Source of the DNA: Macrotis lagotis
Taxonomy: Eukaryota; Chordata; Mammalia; Peramelemorphia; Peramelidae
NCBI RefSeq assembly: GCF_037893015.1
Contig: NC_133661.1
Coordinates: forward strand, 187,510,809-187,574,808
Direction: 5' to 3'
DNA: 64,000 bases
Part shown: positions 32,380-41,879 of the stretch, piece after piece
How positions within the stretch are numbered: the first letter of the stretch is position 1
How the letters are laid out: every line of letters starts with the position of its first letter
Program-made: the position numbers and the translations under genes
Notes under the pieces: model-generated
What the model saw: the letters and a program-made list of their open reading frames with translations, nothing else
Told to the model about the DNA's origin: nothing
Database searches by the model: none

Positions 32380-32890
32380 TGTGGTCTACTTTTGGGTCTG
32401 AGAATGTGTGAACAAATTCATGAAAGACTGATTCTTAACCCAGAAGTATTTAAGGACATAAAGGTTTATTATTTGTTACTGTGGTTAGCGGAAGTTAAGA
32501 GAGAGAAAATAAAGCAGGAAAGGCAGTTGGAAGTGACTGATCCCCTGAGAGGATTAGCAGCAGCTGCAGGTGATAAGTAGCATAAAGAGGGAGAGCAACA
32601 TAAAGAAGAAAAATTAGGGACACTTACAAGATATTTGCAACTAGGCTTATAACACTAACTAGCAGCCATCAAATGGTAAAATTCATAGGGAAAGAGTAGA
32701 ATAAAGAAATTTGGGACAGTTGCAAAGCTATACTTGCAACTGGGCTGATAACAGCAGCCTCTTCGAGGGTAGAGGCAGGATTTATATATGGGAGAAGTAT
32801 ATGATATACATGTTGGGAAAGGGGTAAGGGAGAAATTAGGGGAAGGAGTTGAAGCTATTGTTATTATCTGTTATCAATGACTCAATTATA
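32380..32890 (-). mobile_element. LTR-like repeat, family shared with 60180-60710
   Basis: Begins TGTGGTCTACTTTTGGGTCT and continues with AAATTCATGAAAGACTGA, AACCCAGAAGTATTTAAGGA, CATAAAGGTTTATTATTTGT. The same run occurs from 60180. Probably a solo LTR fossil in reverse orientation. Its right end and any target duplication are unclear. Confidence 0.4.
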
Positions 32891-33184
32891 AATACTTAGT
32901 ACAGAATGATTAAAATGGCTTTTATTAGTTTCTTTGCAAAGAACGACCAGTAAGAGAAGGCAGTAAATTATGACAATGTCCAGTCTTATATGCAATTTGA
33001 AAGACTTTTTCCTCCCCTTTATGCCTATCATTGGTCAGGGTTATAATCTAATTGGTACATTCACCCCTATATTGGTCAGGGTTATTTCTTTTGTTTTATA
33101 CTCACTCTCCTGAGTCTTCTTCTCAGCCTTGTTTGCTGTATCTTTTTCCAGATTATGCTTGCCAGCCATGAGTATGCCATCAGG
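32891..33184 (-). mobile_element. LTR-like repeat fragment (tentative)
   Basis: AAAATGGCTTTTATTAGTTT near the left edge would be a reverse poly(A) signal. The phrase TTGGTCAGGGTTAT is repeated twice at 33033 and 33072. Reads as LTR-like fossil sequence; family unknown. Confidence 0.3.
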
Positions 33185-34560
33185 TACTGATGTAGATCTT
33201 TTCTTCTTCCTTTATACTATTTAATTTAGGCATCTCATTATTTCCCATGGATTTTATTATCATCTATAGACTAATGATTTCCAAATCTACTTATCTAGCC
33301 CTAACATTTATGCTGACCTCCATTCTTGAATCTCCAACTGGATATTGGACATCTTTAATTACAGAGAATTGGGCGGTGGTGTCCCAAATTACTCAAAGAT
33401 AAGGGCTCATTCTTAAGTGAAGACATGACTGACCCCAAGGTATAAAAGCTAGCATTTTTTATTCATAGGCCTGCAAAGTTCATCACAGATCTGCAAAGCA
33501 CAAGCAGTTCAGATTAAACCTCATCTGGAGAGACAACAAGTCACTTGAGGACAGATTGAATAACAAAATTTGAGGAAAGAATGCTTGAGGGAAATGGAGA
33601 AAGGAAAGGGAAATGGCTAGGCTTAGACCCAAGCAAGTCCAGAATTGACAGGGAAATGAGCCAAACTTTTATAGTCTTGCCCACTTCCTGTACAGGGAGA
33701 GAGTCAGGGGAAAAAGGGGGTTAAAGGGTGACCTCCCTTCTATGTGACTGTGGGGTTAGGTAACTACTTTGGAAGACTGAGAGGTAGGAAACTGGAGGAA
33801 GGGTAAAGGGATGGACTAAGGTTGCTCTTATCTTGGTGAACTTAGATTTAACAGTGGAGTTACATTGAATAATTGGAGGGAATTTATATCTGAGAGGGGC
33901 TTATACTGAACAGTCTGGGTCAGAGGAAGCCCTCAGAAAGTATCAAACAGGCACAAATAATATTTTCATAATACTAAAAAACTAGATATTTCTCCTTTAA
34001 CATCTTGAACAGGATATACTGTAGACATCTTAATCTCAACACTTCTAAAATTGAACTCATTAATTCCCTTTAAATTCTTCAACCTTCCAAAATTACCTAT
34101 TACTATTCAGGGTTCCACCATCTTCCCAGGTTCCTACGTTCACAATCTAAATGTCATTCTCAACTCCTCATTATCTCTCATCCCTGCCCATCCCAATATG
34201 TTTCCAAGGTCAATTGATTTCACCTTTGTAACATCTCTTGAAATATGACTCTTTCTGATACTTCTACTGCTTTGGTGCTAGACCTCAGTTTTTCATAAGG
34301 CAAAAAGCCTGTTGGCTATACTGGCCTCCTTGTTGTCTCTTGAACCAGACATTACATCTCTCAGTTCTGGGCATTAATATTGTCCTTTCTCATCTTTGAC
34401 CCCTGGCTTCTCTGACTTTCTCCAAGTTCCACCTAAAATTGAACTTCTATAGGAAACTTTTCCCAATGCTCCTTAATTCTGGTGTCTTCCTTTTTATTAA
34501 ATCTCATTTATCCTGTATATAGCTTGTTTGAACAGTTGTTAGACATTGGATTTAATTGAG
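33185..34560 (+). mobile_element. L2 LINE, split by a later insertion
   Basis: L2 text runs from GGCATCTCATTATTTCCCAT, ACCTCCATTCTTGAATCTCC to GATATTGGACATCTT at 33355. It resumes at 34007 and continues (CAGGATATACTGTAGACATC, ATTGAACTCATTAATTCCCT, ATTTCACCTTTGTAACATCT, CTTCTGGTGTC-like and TTATCCTGTATATAGCTTGT) to the 3' region. The gap 33356-33999 is a foreign insertion. No intact frame remains. Confidence 0.78.
33356..33999 (-). mobile_element. 644-bp LTR-like insertion within the L2
   Basis: Flanked by ACATCTT at 33349-33355 and 34000-34006, a 7-bp target duplication. On the minus strand it has a TATA-type GACTATAAAAGTTTGG and further on AATAAAAAATGC, the layout of an LTR (U3 then R). Its ends are not a clean TG...CA, so the class is uncertain. 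A fossil without coding sequence. Confidence 0.5.
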
Positions 34561-34840
34561 ACAGGGCTGTGCAAAGCCTCCCTCCCTCCTACTGAGCCAT
34601 CTGGGTCCAGTGGCAAGATTTAGATCAGGACAACTGAAAAGGTACCTTTTCCCACTTCCCCCTTTCCTTCTTATTCTACACTCCCTCCCCCATGCAATGG
34701 TAGATCTTAGCCTTTTAAAGCTAGGGTCTTTTCCAGGTCTCATTCTGACTGTGGAAATGCCCATTACAGTTATTAAGGCTAGGTAAGAAATGAGGCAAAG
34801 ACTGTCTATTTTATCTAGTCCTCCCTTCCCCCCAACCCCC
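34561..34840. mobile_element. Marsupial interspersed repeat related to the SINE at 2890-3256
   Basis: Contains GGGCTGTGCAAAG, AGCCATCTGGGTCCAGTGGC, ATCAGGACAACTG, then GCCTTTTAAAGCTAGGGTCT, TTATTAAGGCTAGGTAAGAA, ATGAGGCAAAGACTG. It shares the middle module with 3060-3110 but has a different right half. Confidence 0.6.
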
Positions 34841-35060
34841 CAAGGCAGAGAGACACTTAGGGTTTCTGGCTAAAATAGAAACAATTGCTATTTACATTCA
34901 CTCTGAACCACTGGAACCCAAACTATGACTGAAAGAGGCTTGGTCTTAGACCTAATTGTTGGTCAATGTATGAGAGCCCAGAGTGATTTAGGTTTAAGAA
35001 AGTGTCCTTAAAAAAGCTGTAAATCCCAAGGATCTTCCTTGTTTTCAGCAATCAGAATTT
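34841..35060. other. Intergenic DNA, nothing recognised
   Basis: C-rich run at 34829-34843, then ordinary sequence. Confidence 0.4.
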
Positions 35061-35064
35061 GTAT

Positions 35065-35345
35065 TTCTTTGGACAGAGTTGCATAGTAGAAAGAGCACTG
35101 AATCTGAACTCAGGAAGACCAAAATTAAACTCTGACCTCAGATTAGCTGTGTGACACTGGACAAATAATCTTTGTCTGTTTCCAGTTCACCATCTGTAAA
35201 ATGAGCATGGATTCCAATAAGGATAAAAATTAGATGATATTTCTAAAGTACTTTGCAAAACTTAAAATATAACTGAAATGCTAGCTTGTATTATTGTTGT
35301 ATGGTATTATTATTACATGCTAGTGCATAACATCATGCCTTACAC
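35065..35345 (+). mobile_element. MIR/THER1 CORE-SINE
   Basis: GTAGAAAGAGCACTGAATCT, ATTAGCTGTGTGACACTGGA, CACCATCTGTAAAATGAGCA, GATGATATTTCTAAAGTACT, TTATTATTATTACATGCTAG. Plus strand. Confidence 0.7.
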
Positions 35346-35459
35346 AATATTTATGACTAAAAAAATGCTTGTTAATGACCAAGAACAAGTTTTTCTCTTC
35401 TAACCATAGGAACTGGTTATTTATACACATAGGATTTAAGACTGGTCATTGACCTTAGC

Positions 35460-35600
35460 AATTTTTTGGTCCCAATTCTTTCTTAATAGACAAGGTAATT
35501 GAGGCCCAGAGTTGTAAAATGACTAGTTTAGAATCCCCAGAAAAGAACAAAGCTGAGATTCTACCCTAGTTCCTTTAAATTCTGAACTACAGCTTATCTA
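35460..35600 (-). mobile_element. MIR-like remnant (tentative)
   Basis: ACAAGGTAATTGAGGCCCAG, AGTTGTAAAATGACTAGTTT, AGCTGAGATTCTACCCTAGT fit a reverse-strand MIR, diverged. Confidence 0.4.
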
Positions 35601-35794
35601 TTATATCATACAGTCTTATATATTCATAAGTACCATATTTCACAATTGTGAAAGGAGCTATGAAATTGTCACTTTCTTACATGGTTTTAATTTTTAAAAA
35701 TTTTCTAAAAACAGAACTTATCAAGCTACAAATACACAAAAAATTCAGGAAACATAAGGGACACAATAGTAAAATTTAATAATTGTATTTTATT

Positions 35795-35965
35795 TAATAG
35801 AACAAACATTTATTGCCTGCCTTCTATATGTGCATTACTGCATTAGGGAATGCAAAAACAAAACTCAACATAATGCTTATTGTTAAGAGCTTATGATAGA
35901 ATAGTTGGATAAGATGTTTACATATCTAAGTTGAGACAAAGCAGAATATAAAAAAAGACAAAGGA
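35795..35965 (-). mobile_element. L2 LINE 3' end
   Basis: GAACAAACATTTATTGCCTG, GTGCATTACTGCATTAGGGA, ATGCAAAAACAAAACTCAAC. Reverse-strand L2 terminus. Confidence 0.5.
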
Positions 35966-35999
35966 GAAAGACAAAGAAGAAAAAAAACTGTTTCTTTTA

Positions 36000-36413
36000 A
36001 AAATAATCTGTTTTCTTATTTCTTACAACACAATAGTATGCCATCATAGTAATATACCACCATTCAGTCATTCATTGACAGATGGGCATACCCTTTAGTT
36101 TCCAGTTTGATACTATTACAAAAAGAGCTGCTATAAATATCTTTATATATATGGATCTTTTCTCTCTTTCTTTGGTTTCTGTATGAACTGATAGAGAGTA
36201 AAATGAACAGAATCAGAAAAATGATGGACCAAGTTATAAAAATGAGCATTTTTGAGGACTTTTATAATTGATGACAAATGAAATAAAGCAGAACTAGGAA
36301 GACAATTTATATAATAATAATATTGTAAAAAAAATTCAAGAGGACCAGTGATGAAACATGCTATTGATTACAGCAAAGTAATGAATTTAAGGATTTTATA
36401 AATGCACACACAC

Positions 36414-36446
<33 letters not shown>

Positions 36447-36600
36447 TATATGTAAAGATACAGTAAGGGACTTTACCCCCTTGACTCTGCATGTCTGGTA
36501 CAAGATCTTATTTTTCTTCCAATGAGGAGGGAGCGAAAAATAACTTTTCATTAATTTAAAAAAAAGAGAGGTGGGTAAAGGGGGGAGGTGCTAAAGATAT
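36000..36600 (+). mobile_element. L1 LINE with inverted 5' part (twin-priming structure)
   Basis: 36005-36170 is reverse-strand ORF2 tail (ACAGATGGGCATACCCTTTA, ACAAAAAGAGCTGCTATAAA). From about 36178 the sequence is plus-strand L1 and continues just downstream in the element (GTATGAACTGATAGAGAGTA, AAATGAACAGAATCAGAAAA, TCATTAATTT and an A-rich end). The two halves are adjacent in L1, head-inverted, as made by twin priming. A (TA)/(CA) microsatellite lies at 36409-36453. Confidence 0.6.
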
Positions 36601-36823
36601 GAAATATTACAAGCACTTTCAGATGAAGTCACTTAATTATTAATATTGCTTAAATTATTTTCTAAATTGTGAGACCTCACAAAGTAGCAATAATCTTAAA
36701 TGTGATGTAAAACCAAAATTAAAGAAAATAAAAAGAAATCTATCAGAGTCCTAGAAGAAATTGAAATGGAAGATGCCACTTAAAGTTGGAAGGATTAGGA
36801 AACAGTGTATGGGAGAGTTTTCT

Positions 36824-38213
36824 TTTTTTTAAATTCATTTTTATTAAAGATATTATTTGAGTTTTACAATTTTCCCCCAGTTTTGCTTCCCTCCCCCCAC
36901 CCCACCGCACAGATAGCACTCTGTCAGTGTATACTTTGTTTCCATGTTGTACCTTGATCCAAATTGGGTGTGATGAGAGAGAAATCATATCCTTAAAGAG
37001 AACAGAATTCTCAGAGGTAACAAGATCAGACAATAAGATATCTGGTTTTTTTTCCCTAAATTAAAGGGAATAGTCCTTGTACTTTGTTCAAACTCCACAG
37101 CTCCTTATCTGGATACAGATGGTACTCTCTTTTGCAGACAGCCCAAAATTGCTCCCAATTGTGGCACTGATGGAATGAGCAAGTCCTTCAAGGTTGAACA
37201 TCACTCCCATGCTGCTGTTAGGGTGTACAGTGTTTTTCTGGTTCTGCTCATCTCACTCAGCATCAGTTCATGCAAATCCCTCCAGGTTTCCCTGAAATCC
37301 CATCCCTCCTGGTTTCTAATAGAACAATAGTGTTCCATGACATACATATACCACAGTTTGCTAAGCCATTCCCCAATTGAAGGACATTTACTGGATTTCC
37401 AATTCTTTGCCACCACAAACAGGGCTGCTATAAATATTTTTGTACAAGTAATGTTTTTACCCTTTTTCCTCATTTCTTCAGGGTATAGACCCAGTAGTGG
37501 TATTGCTGGGTCCAAGGGTATGTACATTTTTGTTGCCCTTTGGGCATAGTTCCAAATAGCTCTCCAGAAGGGTTGGAGGAGTTCACAGCTCCACCAACAG
37601 TGTAATAGTGTCCCAGATTTCCCACATCCCTTCCAACAATGATCATTATCCTTCCTGGTCATACTGGCCAATCTGAGAGGTGTGAGGTGATACCTCAGAG
37701 AAGCTTTAATTTGCATTTCTCTAATAATTAATGATTTAGAGCATTTTTTTCATATGGCTATGGATTACTTTGATCTCCTCATCTGTAAATTGCCTTTGCA
37801 TATCCTTTGACCATTTGTCAATTGGGCAATGGCTTTTTGTTTTAAAAATATGACTCAGTTCTCTGTATATTTTAGAAATGAGTCCTTTGTCAGAATCATT
37901 AGTTGTAAAGATTGTTTCCCAATTTACTGCATTTCTTTTGATCTTGATTACATTGGTTTTATCTGTGCAAAAGCTTTTTAATTTAATGTAATCGAAATCA
38001 TCTAATTGGTTTTTGGTGATGTTCTCCAAGTCTTCCTTAGTCATAAACTGTTCCCCTTTCCATAGATCTGACAGGTAGACTAGTTCTTGATCTTCTAATT
38101 TGCTTATAGTATTGTTTTTTATGTCTATGTCCTGTAACCATTTGGATCTTATCTTGGTAAAGGGTGTGAGGTGTTGGTCTAATCTAAGTTTCTTCCATAC
38201 TAACTTCCAATTA
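36824..38213 (-). mobile_element. Young L1, 5'-truncated, with perfect 16-bp target duplication
   Basis: Bounded by TATGGGAGAGTTTTCT at 36808-36823 and 38214-38229. The poly(A) end is short (T7 in reverse). ORF2 C terminus is readable: 37736-38044 carries KWSKDMQRQF, and 37201-37716 carries a 171-codon frame with HCWWSCELLQPFW, IPLDPAIPLLGLYPEE and GEWLSKLW. A frame break separates the two. The remaining 5' part of L1 is absent. Confidence 0.92.
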
Positions 38214-38229
38214 TATGGGAGAGTTTTCT

Positions 38230-38480
38230 GATCTTGACTTTTAAAGAGGAGAAGGCTTACAAAAAAGTGGAGAGCTAGAGAAAGTGTTTTCTAGGCATAA
38301 GGAATTGAACTTGGCAAGGTGAGATTGGGAAAGAGCTAGTGGTTTTGACTGAAACATAGCATGTAGAGAGGGAAATATTTGGAAAGGAGAAAAAATGTGG
38401 AAAGAAAATTTATGTTGCCAATATTATAGATTTAGAGATAGAAAGATAGAAGATTTTTTTAAGGTCACTGAAAAGGTGAA
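38230..38480 (-). mobile_element. L2 LINE fragment
   Basis: Reverse-strand L2 text (GCTAGAGAAAGTGTTTTCTA, GGCATAAGGAATTGAACTTG, AGCATGTAGAGAGGGAAATA). Probably one element with 39435-39990, separated by later sequence. Confidence 0.45.
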
Positions 38481-38753
38481 TGAACTAGTACACTCTCTCT
38501 GGGATGTTAAAACTGCTCAGGATTTTATTATAGCAAATTATTACAAATATACAAGTTAAAACTCCTAGAAAAGTAGTAACCACTTCAAGAACAGGCTAGG
38601 TGAAGTTTGATTCAGAGTGAAAGAGAAGAGAAAGAGATAAAGAGAAAAAAGGGCAGGCACCCATGAGTATTGGCTTAGTCTGACCCCATGGCATGGAGGA
38701 AGCCCATGTGACCTAAGAAAGAGCATGAGAAAAACCCATCTTGCTAGAGTCAA
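38481..38753. other. Intergenic DNA, nothing recognised
   Basis: No gene or clear repeat. Confidence 0.35.
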
Positions 38754-38937
38754 AGAAGAAAAGAAGAAGGAAGAAAAAGAAGAAGGAGGAGGAGGAGGAG
38801 GAGGAAGAGGAGGAAAAAAGAGAAGAGGAGGAAAGGAGAGAGGAGGAGGAGGAGGAGGAGGAGGAGGAAGAAGAAGAAGAAGAAGAAGAAGAAGAAGAAG
38901 AAGAAGAAGAAGAAGAAGAAGAAGAAGAGGAAGAGAA
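38754..38937. repeat. Long (GAA)n/(GGA)n purine tract
   Basis: About 180 bp of almost pure A/G on the plus strand: mixed AAG and AGG blocks, then a pure AAG run of about 20 triplets (38868-38927). All frames translate as low-complexity Glu/Lys/Arg or Ser/Phe/Leu runs, which are not genes. Long mirror-symmetric purine tracts can form triplex DNA. Confidence 0.95.
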
Positions 38938-39194
38938 CAGAAAGGTTGGCACTTCCTGTTAAATACCTTTCTTCCATAGGTTGGACAAGGGGTGATGCTT
39001 GGGGAGTGGTCTTAAACCTTGGGCCAGGTATGTTCCAATGTCATTCTACATAGAGATCTCTTCCTGTCCGAAGGTTAAGTGGAAGAGAAAATGATGGACA
39101 AGATACAAAGCAACATGGTCTAGGGGAGACAGGATACAATCAACAGGGAGTCAATTTGCATCTCAGGAGCAAACATCCTTTCATGATTAACAAG

Positions 39195-39431
39195 ATTTTT
39201 TTAAATTAATTTTTATTAAAGATATTATTTGAGTTTTACAATTTTCCCCCCAATCTTACTCACCCCCCCTCCCACCACGGAAAGCAATCTGTCAGTCTTT
39301 ACTTTGTTTCCATGTTGTACCTTGATCCAAATTGGGTGTGATGAGAGAGAAATCATATCCTTACAGAAGAGACAAGAATTCTAAGAAGTAACAAGATCAG
39401 ACAGTAAGATATGTTTTTTTCTAAATTAAAG
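39195..39431 (-). mobile_element. L1 3'-end fragment, same family as 36824-38213
   Basis: Nearly identical to 36831-37050: ATTAAAGATATTATTTGAGT, CTTTGTTTCCATGTTGTACC, TTGATCCAAATTGGGTGTGA, AAGATCAGACAGTAAGATAT. A very short 5'-truncated insertion. Confidence 0.88.
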
Positions 39432-39434
39432 GTT

Positions 39435-39995
39435 TTTAACAACATTAAAGTTACATTCATAATTCTCTACATCAGTTAGAGTTAAACTGTGGAGGATCAT
39501 AAAGTCTTAGATGAAAGCATTGATTTTATAGGCAAGTTAGAGTCAATGAAACATTTTGGATAAGGGAGACATGATTCTATCTATTTATTTGGAAGATTAT
39601 TTTGACAAATAAGTAGGGTGGATTGGAGAAGGGGAAGATGGGATTCAGGAAGATGTATTAGGAGACAATTATATTATTAAAATTGAGGTAATGAGTATAA
39701 CAACAATGTGAATGAAAATCAAAGAACCAATGGGAGTGAGAGTGCCAATGATGAGTTGAAAGGGTTTGGGAACAGATTGAGAAGGCTAAGGGAAAGAATT
39801 ATAATAGATGACTATAATATTTTGAACTTCTTTGCTGGACAAATAACCATTTTCCCATTATTGTGTGACCAATAAAACATGAAAATTGGAAAGGGTATAT
39901 TTTTAGGGAAGATGATGAGTTCATATTGATCCATATTGGATTCATATCATGGTAGAGATGTCCAAAAAACCCACTGAAAATAAAGGACTGAATAT
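39435..39995 (-). mobile_element. L2 LINE downstream of OR3
   Basis: Reverse-strand L2: AAGCATTGATTTTATAGGCA, TGAAACATTTTGGATAAGGG, GGAAGATTATTTTGACAAAT, TATTAGGAGACAATTATATT, GGAAGATGATGAGTTCATAT. A like-oriented L2 lies at the same place beside OR4, so the insertion predates that duplication. Confidence 0.65.
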
Positions 39996-40099
39996 ATTTT
40001 TTTATATGTTGAACTTTTTCATTCTTGACCTTTTTACTTAAGATAGGTATTGCACATCTGTCTCAGACCCCAAGAATATCTTTTGTCAAGATATAATGT

Positions 40100-41035
40100 T
40101 TAGGTACTTAGGATTTTTCTCAGGGCATCCTTCATGTCCTTGTTCCTAAGGCTGTAAATCAGTGGATTTAAAAATGGGGTCACCACAGAATAAAAGAGTG
40201 TCACAATCTTCTGTGCTCCTGCTTCATGGCCTGATGTTGGTTTCACATACATCACCATAACAGAGCCATAGAACAGTGACACCACAGCCAAATGAGACCC
40301 ACAGGTGGAGAAGGCTTTACGCCTACCTGCTGCTGATGGGACCCTCAACACAGCTCTCAGAACCATGGTATAGGTCCCCATGATGAAAAGAAAAGGAATA
40401 AATAATGGTAAAGAATTCACAATGGAGCAGGTAAATTCTATCAATGGAGCTCTGGTACAAGTGAGAGCTAATAATGGGCCTGGGTCACAGAGAAAATGGT
40501 CTATGGCTTTAGAACCACAGAAGGACAGCTGAGAGATAAGAATGATGGGAACCAGGAACCAGAGAAATCCAGTCACCCAACAGCTGACCACCAAGTTGAT
40601 GCAAAGATGTCCTGTCATGATAGTGGGATAATGCAGAGGTCGGCAGATGGCCAGAAACCGATCAAATGCCATAACAGCCAGAAAGAAACATTCTGTACCA
40701 CCTAATGAGAAGAAGAAGTAGAACTGGATGAAGCATCCAGAGAAGGAGATAGTCTTTGTATTAGAGAGAAAGTTGGCCAACATATTGGGTACAGTAGAGG
40801 TGACATACCAAATCTCTAGAAAGGAGAAGTTGGCTAAGAGGATGTACATGGGGCTGTGAAGTCGCTTGTTCCTATGAACAGCACAGATGATAGAACCATT
40901 TCCAAGAAGGGTCAGGATGTAGATGATCAAGAAAAATATGAAGAGGATGATCTGAATCTCTCTGCTACAGGGAAATCCAAGGAGGATGAAACCAGCGGTA
41001 CTATTGGAGTGGTGGTTGGGGTTGAACATGTTCAT
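40100..41035 (-). CDS. Olfactory receptor, family 11, OR11G2-like (OR3)
   Basis: A 311-residue odorant receptor GPCR in one coding exon, no frame break. Landmarks: sequon NST at 11-13, LLGFPCSREIQ at 18-28 typical of OR11G, GN in TM1, LHSPMY, CFFLAVMAFDRFLAIC ending TM3, extracellular loop cysteines in FCGSKAIDHFLCDPGP and ALTC, KAFSTCGSHLAVV in TM6 and NPLIYSLRN in TM7. Two oddities: DRF instead of DRY at 125-127, and RNKRLHSPMY instead of the usual WDQRLH in the first inner loop. The frame is open for 32 more codons upstream, but those lie before a splice acceptor, so I start at MNMFNP as in OR4. About 83% identical to OR4 by eye. Confidence 0.93.
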   Translation of the reverse strand: MNMFNPNHHSNSTAGFILLGFPCSREIQIILFIFFLIIYILTLLGNGSIICAVHRNKRLHSPMYILLANFSFLEIWYVTSTVPNMLANFLSNTKTISFSGCFIQFYFFFSLGGTECFFLAVMAFDRFLAICRPLHYPTIMTGHLCINLVVSCWVTGFLWFLVPIILISQLSFCGSKAIDHFLCDPGPLLALTCTRAPLIEFTCSIVNSLPLFIPFLFIMGTYTMVLRAVLRVPSAAGRRKAFSTCGSHLAVVSLFYGSVMVMYVKPTSGHEAGAQKIVTLFYSVVTPFLNPLIYSLRNKDMKDALRKILST

Positions 41036-41060
41036 TTGCCTGTAAGCTATAAAACAACTA
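41036..41060 (-). other. Splice acceptor and 4-nt 5' UTR of OR3 coding exon
   Basis: On the minus strand TTTTATAGCTTACAG ends at 41040, followed by GCAA and the ATG. The pyrimidine tract is weaker than in the other three genes. The same spacing is seen at OR4. Confidence 0.7.
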
Positions 41061-41094
41061 GAGGTTACTGAATGAAAATCAATCATTTTTCCAT

Positions 41095-41205
41095 TCTTTG
41101 AAAATCTTAAAAATAAATTTGAAAAATTCAATAAACATTTGCTAACTAATACTGAGTACAGAATACTGGAGAAATATAGAGCTTCATTATATTAAGGTCC
41201 CTGAC
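41095..41205 (-). mobile_element. L2 3' tail in the OR3 5' flank
   Basis: TTCAATAAACATTTGCTAAC, ACTGAGTACAGAATACTGGA, TTAAGGTCCCTGACC. The same tail lies at 56085-56195 beside OR4. Confidence 0.55.
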
Positions 41206-41393
41206 CATTAGGAATTATTGTATAGCAAAGGAGCTATATATCAACAAATATTAATGTTGTCTTGTAATGACAAGGAACTGATAGGAAGTATGATTATTCC
41301 TAGCTGGAAGGAGAGACTGAAAAATAATGGGAGACTAGAGAATCGTTGGATCAGGGAAGCCTAGCCCAAAACTTCCTTTCTCTTCTGGTTTTC

Positions 41394-41462
41394 TACACAC
41401 CTAAGGAGAAGAAGAAGAAGAACTTGATGAAGCATTTAGAGAAGGAGATGGTCTTCTATCTT
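41394..41462 (-). pseudogene. Olfactory receptor gene fragment
   Basis: About 65 bp matching the OR3 coding exon at 40697-40760: TAAGGAGAAGAAGAAGAAGA, ACTTGATGAAGCATTTAGAG, AAGGAGATGGTCTTC, against the OR3 text for the segment before TM3 (the FSGCF.QFYFFFSLG region). Similarity is about 85% by eye and no other OR sequence lies next to it. It is a relic or local copy, not a gene. Confidence 0.65.
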
Positions 41463-41875
41463 TTCTGGACCTGAGTCCATGAGCTTCCATCTCCCATGAT
41501 TCTTACAATTCCTCAAGATAGGAAGTCCTTCAAAATGAGAAAAATGCCCTATATTTTTTATCAGTCCACCTTGCCAATACAGAGTGCATATAATACAAAA
41601 TATATGATAACTATCAGAGAGTGATAAAACAAAACTATCTTTTAGATAGGAAGGTATTTGTCATTAGGAATCAAGAGGTAAAAAAAGAGTTGTGAAGTAG
41701 CTGACATTTGATTTGGTGTTTAAAGAAAGATAAAAACAGGAGGCTCAAAACTAGTTATTGTTAAAATGTTAAATTTTAAAATGCAGTATTTTATCCTCAA
41801 AAAGAACTTTGCTAATCTTTCCCTTTCTCTATATTATTATACAGGTATTCCAAAAGACTTAGGGAAGTTTTAAAT
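41463..41875. other. Intergenic DNA, nothing recognised
   Basis: No gene or clear repeat. Confidence 0.35.
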
Positions 41876-41879
41876 TACT

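Noticed and set aside
37201-37716. 171-codon open frame as a host gene
   Set aside because: It is the C-terminal part of L1 ORF2 inside a 5'-truncated insertion with a target duplication.
38713-38979. Open frames rich in Ser, Glu, Arg or Phe
   Set aside because: They are translations of the (GAA)n/(GGA)n tract in its different frames.
41036-41131. 32-codon N-terminal extension of OR3
   Set aside because: It lies upstream of a splice acceptor and has no counterpart in OR4. OR proteins do not normally have such a leader.
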